Source of the DNA: Plantibacter sp. PA-3-X8
Lineage (GTDB): Bacteria; Actinomycetota; Actinomycetes; Actinomycetales; Microbacteriaceae
NCBI RefSeq assembly: GCF_003856975.1
Contig: NZ_CP033107.1
Location: 3,720,001 to 3,784,000 of the forward strand
Direction: 5' to 3'
DNA length: 64,000 nt
The position numbers and the translations under genes were made by a program. Each line of letters starts with the position of its first letter. Position 1 is the first letter of the stretch. The notes beneath the pieces were generated by a model. The model did no database searches. It saw only the letters and a program-made list of their open reading frames with translations, and was not told the origin of the DNA. Positions 57,552 to 64,000 of this stretch are shown here, one piece after another.

Positions 57552-58118
57552 ATGACGACCGTCGAGACGCTGGACCCCACTGCCATCGAACGCACCGAGC
57601 TGAGCCTGCGCCGGGCAAAGCGGCCGACGTCGATCCTCGCGGGTCCGTATGGTCACCCACTCCATGCGGTCGCCGTCACGATCCCGATCGGTGCATGGAC
57701 GGCGAGCCTCGTGTTCGACCTCGCCTCACGCTTCGTCGACGATCCGAAGTCGTTCGCGCGCGGGGCGACCTGGCTCGTCGGGATCGGTCTCGTCGGCGCA
57801 TCCGGAGCAGGGACGCTCGGACTCATGGACCTGCGCACCATCGACCGTGGCACCCCCGCCCGACGGATCGCCCTCACCCACCTCGTGGCGAACGTCGCCG
57901 CGGTCACCCTGTTCACCGGCAGCCTGATCATCCGGGCCCGATCACCGCACCACCGAGCGGGCGTCGCAGGCGTCCTGTGCAGCGTGCTCGGGTACGGCCT
58001 CGTCGGGCTGTCGGGCGTGCTCGGCGGCGAACTCACCTATCGCTACGGCGTGCGGGTCGCCGACGAGGAGACCCAGCGCAGCGGCTACGCGCAGAAGCAG
58101 GCGCTTCCGGCGCACTGA
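57552..58118 (+). CDS. DUF2231 family membrane protein
   Basis: 188 residues with four membrane helices. HPLHAVAVTIPIGAW and the C-terminal SGVLGGELTYRYGVRV are typical of DUF2231, in which conserved His residues suggest metal or heme contact; role unknown. It starts 42 bases after the terminator, so it is an independent unit, convergent with the LuxR gene. Confidence 0.85.
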   Translation: MTTVETLDPTAIERTELSLRRAKRPTSILAGPYGHPLHAVAVTIPIGAWTASLVFDLASRFVDDPKSFARGATWLVGIGLVGASGAGTLGLMDLRTIDRGTPARRIALTHLVANVAAVTLFTGSLIIRARSPHHRAGVAGVLCSVLGYGLVGLSGVLGGELTYRYGVRVADEETQRSGYAQKQALPAH

Positions 58119-58152
58119 GCGCGACCCGCGTCGGATCCGCCCCACTCCACGT

Positions 58153-59784
58153 TCACCGCTCGGTCGGGAGCAGTCCCAGCCGCCGTGCGGTGGCCAGTGC
58201 GTCCTCACGGGAGTCGACGCCGAGCTTCCGGTAGACGTTCCGGAAGTGGAACTTCACCGTGTTCGCGGACACGTACAGCGCCTGAGCGATGTCCTGCCGG
58301 GTCCGACCCTCCGCGGAGAGCTGGAGGATCCGGCGCTCGGTGGCGGTGAGCTCCACGAGCTGCACGGTCTCCGGCGTCGGCTCGGGGCTCGAAGCGAGCG
58401 TCCGCTCGATCCGCGCATGGGTCTCGCTGGGCGACATCGTGCCGAGGAGGTGTCGAAGCGGCCTGCGTGGCGCGACCACGAACGGTGTGAGCATCCCGGT
58501 CCGCGCCGTCGTCGCGATCGCCTGCAGGAGATGCCGCCGACCGTCCTCGTCCGAGTCGTCGGCGAGCGCCGAGGTGATGAGCAGCTCCGTCTGCGCACCG
58601 GCGTCGATGTGCTCCTCTGCGAGCCCGGCGGTGGCGAGTTCCCGCGCGAGGGGTTTGCGGTCGGTCAGGAGCGCGAGCCGCGAGGCGACCGCGGCGGTGT
58701 GGGCGTTCCGGTCACGGCCGTCGAGGAGGACGCTGGCCTCCGTCGGACGGTCGAGGGCGAGGAGGAGTGACGCTTCCACGGCGTCGAGGAGTCGCTCCGA
58801 CCCGGCATGACGCAGGCTGCGACCGGCGAACACCCGGGTGCGTTCGATGAGCTGCAGCGCCGCCCGTCGATCACCCCAGAGGAGTGCGTGCTGCGCCTGC
58901 GCGTAGGTGATGAACGGTGCCCAGGACCGCTCGCGGTTGACCTGGAGCTCCAGCGTCGCGAGCGCCGCCTCCGCCGCCGCCCGGTCGACACGGGCGATGG
59001 CGATCAAGGCCCGGGCGATGGCACCCGACAGTTGGACCAGCGGGACCATCCACCCGTGCGCGCCGCCCCCGTCGTCGTGGCGTCCGAGCCAGCGGTCCGC
59101 CTCCACGATCTCGCCGCGCACCGCGTAGAGCAGGGCGAGCTTGCCGGAGGCGTCACCGCCGTTCCGGCCGTCCCACGACTCGTGTCGGAGCTCGTACGCC
59201 TCGCGGAGCACGAGGCTCGCCTCGTGGAGGTCACCTACGAGCAGTTTCGTGATCCCCACCTGCAACAGGGCGGTGGGGACGCGGGGCGCGAACTCGGTCG
59301 GGCGGTGCACGCGGGCCCGTCGCGCGAGCTCCTCGGTGATCCGCGCGTAGTGCAACGCGCGCTGGTGCCGACCGTGCACGCGGTAGGCGATCATGAACGC
59401 CGTCGATGCGCTCAGGCTGATGCGCGCGAGCTCGGTGCGAGCTCGGTCCCGGAGGTCGTCGGGATCGGTCGGGAGCTGGAACCGCCCCACCGACTGGTCG
59501 AGTGCGTCGGTCTCCCCACGGATGTTGAGCCGGATCTCCCGGACGGCGAAGACGATGGGGTGGTTCGAGAGCACGCGCGCCGGGAGCGCCTGCAGCGCAC
59601 GGTCGAGCGTCGCGAGGTCGAGCGCCATGAGGATCCCCCACTCGTACTCGATCACCGAGACGACCGTGTCCCAGTCCTCCTCCTGGATGGCCGTGGTGAG
59701 GAGACGGGTGACCGGGGCGACGTCCGTGGGGTGGAGGAACCCCGCCCCGAGGGAGGGAAAGTACCTATTCCGACCGATGTGCAC
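58153..59784 (-). CDS. LuxR-family regulator with TPR-like domain (MalT-like, without ATPase)
   Basis: 543 residues, GTG start a few bases after TAGGGT, so probably leaderless. About 450 residues of helical repeats (for example ALHYARITEELARRARVHRP, in parts HYARITEELARRAR) are followed by a C-terminal LuxR HTH: LTATERRILQLSAEGRTRQDIA and VSANTVKFHFRNVYRKLGV (in parts). MalT-type regulators normally carry an N-terminal STAND ATPase; it is missing here, leaving only the sensor repeats and HTH. Divergent from the surface-protein gene at 59960, it is the likely regulator of it. Confidence 0.83.
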   Translation of the reverse strand: MHIGRNRYFPSLGAGFLHPTDVAPVTRLLTTAIQEEDWDTVVSVIEYEWGILMALDLATLDRALQALPARVLSNHPIVFAVREIRLNIRGETDALDQSVGRFQLPTDPDDLRDRARTELARISLSASTAFMIAYRVHGRHQRALHYARITEELARRARVHRPTEFAPRVPTALLQVGITKLLVGDLHEASLVLREAYELRHESWDGRNGGDASGKLALLYAVRGEIVEADRWLGRHDDGGGAHGWMVPLVQLSGAIARALIAIARVDRAAAEAALATLELQVNRERSWAPFITYAQAQHALLWGDRRAALQLIERTRVFAGRSLRHAGSERLLDAVEASLLLALDRPTEASVLLDGRDRNAHTAAVASRLALLTDRKPLARELATAGLAEEHIDAGAQTELLITSALADDSDEDGRRHLLQAIATTARTGMLTPFVVAPRRPLRHLLGTMSPSETHARIERTLASSPEPTPETVQLVELTATERRILQLSAEGRTRQDIAQALYVSANTVKFHFRNVYRKLGVDSREDALATARRLGLLPTER

Positions 59785-59894
59785 GGGTCAACCCTAGGTG
59801 ACCCTCACCTGTCGGGGAACACCCGGGGCAGGATGCGGGGTGGTCTTTGGCCGATCCGCCCGGAACGCGTCGGGGTTGCCGCTCTACTGATCCT

Positions 59895-59919
59895 CGGCCC
59901 CACAGCTGGGGCCAGGTTT
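59895..59919 (+). terminator. Hairpin plus T-tract in the leader of the surface-protein gene
   Basis: GGCCCCA-CAGC-TGGGGCC (59895-59912) is a perfect seven-base-pair stem followed by AGGTTTT, the form of an intrinsic terminator, yet it lies 47 bases upstream of the surface-protein start codon. It could attenuate that gene, or terminate transcription entering from the left. Confidence 0.5.
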
Positions 59920-59959
59920 TCGGCGGGCGCACCGCCGCTTCACGGGGAAGGCAGCACAC

Positions 59960-62900
59960 ATGCAGCAGCACACGGGTCGAAGGAGTCACCGCGCACGGTG
60001 GCGGAACCGGTGGGGGGCACCGTCCGCCGGTCGCGCGACCATGGGGATCATCGGGGTGACCGTCCTGTCGGCCCTCTCGCTCGTCGGGGTCGGCTCGAGC
60101 GCGCAGGCGCTGCCCGGGACCCCGGGGACGCCGCAGTCGGGATCGATCGTCTACGCCGAGGACTTCGAGAACGGAGCGACGTCGCCGACGTACATCGAGG
60201 ACTACGTCGGCGCCGACGGCACGCGCTACACCGCGGACGCCTCCTGGCGCGACCACGCCCAGTGCAACGGCAACGTGACGAGCTTCGCCTCGTCAGCGGA
60301 GCCGCAGTGTTTCGCGGAATCGGCGTCCGGTGAAGGACGCACGCGGCAGCTCGCCTGGGCCCTCGGCGCCGGCGACACGACCAACCACTCCGTGAGCGCC
60401 TGGACGTCGCAGCAGAACCTCACCATGAACCCGCCGAACGCGGTCGAGTTCGCGACCGTCGACCCGATCGCGCTCACAAGCGCCGGCCGGTTCCTCACGA
60501 CCTCGGTGGACCTCGCCGCGGTGTCCTGCAACGCGTCGCAGCAGCCCGTCCTCGAGTTCTTCCTCACCGACGACCAGGGCGACGCGCACTCCGTCGGTGC
60601 CGTCAACGGGTGCACCGCAGCCGGTTCCCGCTCCGTCACCGCGCCGGCGACCGGTGCGGCCGGGGCGGAGAACGTCCGCGTCGGCACCTACGTCTCGCCG
60701 GGAGCCGTCCTGCTCCCCGGGGCGACCGTCGGCATCGTCGCCCGCAACCTGACCGGCGGCGGCACGGCCGGCAACGACCACGCCTTCGACAACATCCAGG
60801 TGCTCGACGTCTCCCCGCAGTTGGACAAGTCGTTCAGCCCGGCGAGCGTCGTCGCCGGTGAGACGTCCACGCTGACCCTCACGATCACGAACACCGACGA
60901 GCTCGCGGCGAAGAACGGCTGGTCCTTCACGGACGCGCTGCCCGCCGGCCTGACGATCGCCGACGGCGACGCCTCGACCACCTGCCCGTCGGGTGTGGTC
61001 ACCGCGCCCGAGGGCGGCTCGTCGATCGACGTCACCGGGAACCTCAGCCAGGGCATGACCTCCTGCGCCGTCACCGTCGAGGTCACGTCGCCCGTCGCCG
61101 GGACGTTCACGAACGGTCCCGACAACATCACGAGCGTGGGCCTCAACCCGCCGGCCGACGCCACGGTCGAGTTCGTGCCGCAGGCTCCCGCGATCACCGT
61201 CGTGAAGTCCGCGTCACCCGCTGCTGCGGAGTACGCCGTCGGCGACGAGATCACCTACTCCTTCCTCGTCACCAACACCGGCAACGTGCCGCTCACCGAC
61301 GTCCAGGTCGACGAGGGCGCGTTCACCGGGACCGGTGACCTCTCCGACGTCGTCTGCCCGCCGGGAGCGGCGACGCTCGCCCCCGCGGCGGCCGTCACCT
61401 GCGAGGCCACCTACACGATGACGCAGGCCGACATCGATGCCGGGACCGTCTCCAATTCGGCCACCGCGACCGGGACCCCGCCGCAGGGCCAGCCACCGGT
61501 CTCACCGCCGTCCGAGGTCACCATCCCGGGCGTGGCCCAGGCCCCGGCGCTCACCGTCGCGAAGTCGGCGACGCCGACGACGGTCGCGAACGCCGGCGAG
61601 GACGTCACCTACTCGTTCCTCGTCACCAACACCGGCAACGTCACCCTCTCCGACGTCTCGATCATCGAGGGCGACTTCACCGGCACCGGCGAGCTCTCCG
61701 ACGTGGTCTGCCCGGCCGCAGCCGACTCGCTCGCCCCGGCGGCGACCGTCACCTGCGAAGCGAGCTACACGGTCACGCAGGCCGACGTCGACGCCGGCTC
61801 GGTGACCAACTCGGCGACCGCGACCGGCACCCCGCCGGCAGGCGGCACTCCCCCGGTCTCACCGCCGTCGGAGACCACGGTCGAGTTCCCCGCCGCGCCC
61901 GCCATCACGGTGGCGAAGTCCGCGACGCCGACCACGGTCGCGAACGCCGGCGAGGACGTCACCTACTCGTTCCTCGTCACCAACACCGGCAACGTCACGC
62001 TGACGAACGTCGGGGTCGTCGAGGGCGACTTCACCGGCACCGGTGAGCTGTCCCAGGTCGTCTGCCCGCCGGCGGCCGGCTCGCTCGCTCCCGCCGCGAC
62101 GGTCACCTGCGAGGCCACCTACACGGTGACCCAGGCCGACGTCGATGCGGGATCGGTCACGAACAGCGCGACCGCGACCGGCACCCCGCCGAACGGTGGC
62201 ACTCCCCCGGTCTCGCCGCCGTCGGAGACCACCGTCGCGTTCCCGGCGACACCCGCCATCACGGTCGTGAAGTCGGCCGATGCGATGGCCCAGGACGGCC
62301 TCGCGGTCGGCCAGGTCGTCACCTACTCCTTCCTCCTCACCAACACCGGGAACGTCACGCTGACGAACCCGACGGTGGTGGAAGGGGAGTTCTCCGGCGC
62401 CGGCGAGCTGTCCGACGTCGTCTGCCCGGCCGAAGCCGCTTCGTTGGCACCGGGCGCGACGATCACCTGCGAGGCCACCTACACGGTCGTGCAGGCCGAC
62501 GTCGACGCGGGGCTGATCACGAACTCGGCGACCGCGACGGCGACGCCGCCGAACAGCGTGAACGGTGTCCCGCCGGTCTCGCCGCCGTCCGAGGTCACGA
62601 TCCCGTCGCCGCCCGTCCCCGGCCTCTCGGTGGTCAAGACGGCCGACGTCGAGCGGGCCACGACTGCGGGACAGGTCATCACCTACTCGTTCCAGGTGAC
62701 GAACACCGGCAACGTCACGCTGCGTGACGTCGCGGTCGAGGAAGGTGACTTCACCGGCACCGGGACGCTCGCCGCGATCGCCTGCCCGACGGGCACGGCG
62801 CTCCTCGCCCCCGGGCTCCAGGTCGTCTGCACCGCGACCTACACGGTCACCCAGGCGGACCTGAACGCGGGCTCGATCCACAACACCGCGTTCGGGACCG

Positions 62901-63079
62901 GCGTGACGCCGGGCGGCGAGTCGTTCACCTCCGACCCGTCCACGGCGACCGTGAGCACGCCGGGTCCGGTGCTCGCCTCGACCGGTACGACCGTCGCACC
63001 ACTGGTGGTCGGAGCGGCGATCCTGCTGCTGCTCGGTACCGGACTCGTCATCCGACGCCGCCTCGTCACCGGGCGCTGA
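59960..63079 (+). CDS. Repeat-rich LAXTG-anchored surface protein
   Basis: 1039 residues. A long Arg-rich signal peptide (cleavage near residue 50, SAQA) leads to an N-terminal globular domain with several Cys (residues about 50-280), a DUF11-like domain (280-400, LTITNTD), five tandem Ig-like DUF7507 repeats (about 405-1000) and a sorting signal LASTG, membrane helix and RRR tail. LASTG fits the LAXTG motif of class E sortases in high-GC Gram-positives. Each repeat has YSFLVTNTGNV and a Cys pair (DVVCP / VTCEA) suitable for disulfides. It is probably a cell-wall-anchored adhesin or stalk protein. Confidence 0.9.
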   Translation: MQQHTGRRSHRARWRNRWGAPSAGRATMGIIGVTVLSALSLVGVGSSAQALPGTPGTPQSGSIVYAEDFENGATSPTYIEDYVGADGTRYTADASWRDHAQCNGNVTSFASSAEPQCFAESASGEGRTRQLAWALGAGDTTNHSVSAWTSQQNLTMNPPNAVEFATVDPIALTSAGRFLTTSVDLAAVSCNASQQPVLEFFLTDDQGDAHSVGAVNGCTAAGSRSVTAPATGAAGAENVRVGTYVSPGAVLLPGATVGIVARNLTGGGTAGNDHAFDNIQVLDVSPQLDKSFSPASVVAGETSTLTLTITNTDELAAKNGWSFTDALPAGLTIADGDASTTCPSGVVTAPEGGSSIDVTGNLSQGMTSCAVTVEVTSPVAGTFTNGPDNITSVGLNPPADATVEFVPQAPAITVVKSASPAAAEYAVGDEITYSFLVTNTGNVPLTDVQVDEGAFTGTGDLSDVVCPPGAATLAPAAAVTCEATYTMTQADIDAGTVSNSATATGTPPQGQPPVSPPSEVTIPGVAQAPALTVAKSATPTTVANAGEDVTYSFLVTNTGNVTLSDVSIIEGDFTGTGELSDVVCPAAADSLAPAATVTCEASYTVTQADVDAGSVTNSATATGTPPAGGTPPVSPPSETTVEFPAAPAITVAKSATPTTVANAGEDVTYSFLVTNTGNVTLTNVGVVEGDFTGTGELSQVVCPPAAGSLAPAATVTCEATYTVTQADVDAGSVTNSATATGTPPNGGTPPVSPPSETTVAFPATPAITVVKSADAMAQDGLAVGQVVTYSFLLTNTGNVTLTNPTVVEGEFSGAGELSDVVCPAEAASLAPGATITCEATYTVVQADVDAGLITNSATATATPPNSVNGVPPVSPPSEVTIPSPPVPGLSVVKTADVERATTAGQVITYSFQVTNTGNVTLRDVAVEEGDFTGTGTLAAIACPTGTALLAPGLQVVCTATYTVTQADLNAGSIHNTAFGTGVTPGGESFTSDPSTATVSTPGPVLASTGTTVAPLVVGAAILLLLGTGLVIRRRLVTGR
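61180..62960 (+). repeat. Five tandem 354-360 bp intragenic repeats
   Basis: The coding repeats for the DUF7507 domains have periods of 354, 354, 360 and about 366 bases (the segment CTACTCSTTCCTCSTCACCA recurs at about 61255, 61609, 61963, 62323 and 62680). Repeats 2 and 3 are nearly identical at DNA level over long stretches, implying recent duplication or gene conversion. Confidence 0.85.
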
Positions 63080-63095
63080 CCCGGACCTGACCGAT

Positions 63096-63129
63096 CGGGC
63101 GGGTCGAGCCTTCGGGCTCGGCCCGCCCG
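63096..63129 (+). terminator. Hairpin terminator after the surface-protein gene
   Basis: CGGGCGGGTCGAGCC and GGGCTCGGCCCGCCCG form a stem of about 15 base pairs (one G-T) with a three- to four-base loop, 17 bases after the stop, followed by TCGTCCTTCC. Confidence 0.78.
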
Positions 63130-63162
63130 TCGTCCTTCCACCACCACTACCCTGTTGAGGCC

Positions 63163-63723
63163 ATGAGATCCGCGACCACCACGACCCTGCTGCGCTGTGC
63201 GGCCTTCGGCGCCGTCGGTGCCGTCATCCTCTTCCTCGTCAGCCCGCTGACGTCGACCGCCGCGGTGCTCAACCCCGTGCTCTACGCCGCGATCGCCGCC
63301 GTCACGATGGTGATGCCGATGCTCGCCAGGCGCTGGACGGGCGTCCCCGGTGCGACGGTGCTCACCGCAGCCGTCACCGGGCTCCTCGCACTGCCCGTCA
63401 CGGCCCTCGGCCCGGCGATCATCGTCGCGCTCGTCGTTCCGGCAGCCGCGCTCGACCTGGTGCTCGCCCGCCGCCGTCACCCCGCCCGCGTGACGACCTG
63501 GCTTGCGGCCGCGGCCGGCGGCGTCGCGATCTGGGCGCTGTCCTTCGCGGTGATCTCGCCCGACCTCATCTCGCCGGTGCTCGTCATCGTGCTGCTCGCG
63601 GTCCGCGTCGTGAGCTACGTCCTCGCCATGGAGCTGGCCGGTCTCGTCGCCGGACGCCTCCGCCGATCCGGCGTGCGATCAATGCGTGGCGGGGACGCCC
63701 GCCGAGGATCCTCCGACGCCTGA
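63163..63723 (+). CDS. Membrane protein resembling ECF transporter S components
   Basis: 186 residues with six predicted membrane helices and a basic tail. The overall layout (first helix after a short lead, a YAAIAAVTMVMPMLARR-type second block, and a hydrophilic C-terminus) resembles YkoE/MptD-like substrate-binding S components of ECF vitamin transporters, but no ECF ATPase is seen in the remaining 277 bases of the window. A TACCCT box lies just upstream of the ATG. Family assignment is tentative. Confidence 0.5.
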   Translation: MRSATTTTLLRCAAFGAVGAVILFLVSPLTSTAAVLNPVLYAAIAAVTMVMPMLARRWTGVPGATVLTAAVTGLLALPVTALGPAIIVALVVPAAALDLVLARRRHPARVTTWLAAAAGGVAIWALSFAVISPDLISPVLVIVLLAVRVVSYVLAMELAGLVAGRLRRSGVRSMRGGDARRGSSDA

Positions 63724-63729
63724 TCCGCG

Positions 63730-64000
63730 TCAGCCTTCGACAGCCGCGTTCCACCGGCGTCGTCCCGGGTCGGCGTCCCACTCCTCCAGCACCGCTGCTC
63801 CGGAGGCGACCGGGAAGGTCGTGATCAGGCGCTCGTCGATGCCGTACACGAGCGCGACGGCGTCGGTGTCCGTCGGGTCGCCGAGCGCCAGACGCATCCG
63901 ACCGGACGGGCCGTCGGCCGTCCGTACCGGTCGTGCGAGCAGGTCCTGCGCGGCCGCCGTCACCCGCGACAGCAGGGACGACGCCCGGGCCCACGGGACG
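63730..64000 (-). CDS. Partial gene, right edge of window
   Basis: An open frame on the minus strand ends at 63730 and runs past the right edge; at least 89 residues are visible, ending WDADPGRRRWNAAVEG. Sequence VYGIDERLITTFPV and ARPVRTADGPSGRMR (in parts) gives no domain I recognise. The apparent start inside the window (GTG at 63963) is not needed, because the frame stays open to 64000 with plausible upstream residues. Its stop is seven bases from the convergent membrane-protein gene. Confidence 0.55.
   Translation of the reverse strand, partial: VPWARASSLLSRVTAAAQDLLARPVRTADGPSGRMRLALGDPTDTDAVALVYGIDERLITTFPVASGAAVLEEWDADPGRRRWNAAVEG

Noticed and set aside
1..64000. Prophage or transposon island
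   Set aside because: No integrase, transposase, capsid or attachment site duplication was seen; GC and codon use look uniform apart from short AT-rich promoters.
1..64000. tRNA or rRNA genes
   Set aside because: I saw no T-arm (GGTTCGAATC type) with acceptor pairing and no rRNA-like block anywhere in the window.

Overview
The window reads as chromosomal DNA of a high-GC Gram-positive bacterium (Actinomycetota), most likely a member of the Microbacteriaceae. Support: very high GC with GC-rich third codon positions, many start codons placed 5 to 8 bases after a -10 box (leaderless style), Tat-exported lipoproteins, a LAXTG-type sorting signal, an actinobacterial LexA box, and a short inverted-repeat family (core GGTCCCTGAGCCTGTCGAAGG and its complement) of the kind scattered through Microbacteriaceae genomes. 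Genus is not decidable from the sequence alone. I see no tRNA, rRNA, CRISPR array, integrase or transposase.

Layout. 0-10 kb: an L-xylulose-reductase-like SDR with a LacI regulator, an Ntn amidohydrolase, two GIY-YIG proteins embedded in REP-like repeats (including a seven-copy 138-bp tandem array), then a divergent sugar-catabolic cluster (Gfo/Idh dehydrogenase and LsrF-like aldolase one way, PfkB kinase and LacI the other) around a palindromic operator. 10-20 kb: GH3 glycosidase, esterase, MerR/MFS pair, and a siderophore uptake group (FAD reductase, lipoprotein, two FecCD permeases, no ATPase). 20-31 kb: small stress and membrane proteins, a MocR/EamA pair whose start codons overlap, EamA/TetR pair, SDR, homocysteine methyltransferase, MHS-type transporter, a Tat-exported intradiol dioxygenase followed by tatA and tatB, and a small gene under a perfect SOS box.

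31-40 kb is a levan locus: divergent GH32-like enzyme, ABC sugar transporter (binding protein and two permeases), LacI regulator, intracellular GH32 and a Tat-exported levan fructotransferase. The genes suggest extracellular conversion of levan to difructose dianhydride IV, ABC import and intracellular hydrolysis. 50.7-57.4 kb is a second, separately regulated fructoside locus (fructokinase, LacI, ABC transporter, GH32) with two near-identical LacI operators between the divergent arms. Neither locus carries an ABC ATPase, so a shared MsiK-type ATPase elsewhere is implied.

40-50 kb holds small regulatory and membrane genes, a DUF222-HNH nuclease flanked by REP repeats, a BNR_4 exo-acting-type protein behind a LacI-type operator, an ammonium transporter with GlnR-like half-sites, and a DUF4188/MerR pair. 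57.5-64 kb: a DUF2231 membrane protein, a MalT-like LuxR regulator divergent from a 1039-residue repeat-rich surface protein with a LASTG sorting signal, an ECF S-component-like membrane protein, and a gene cut by the right edge.
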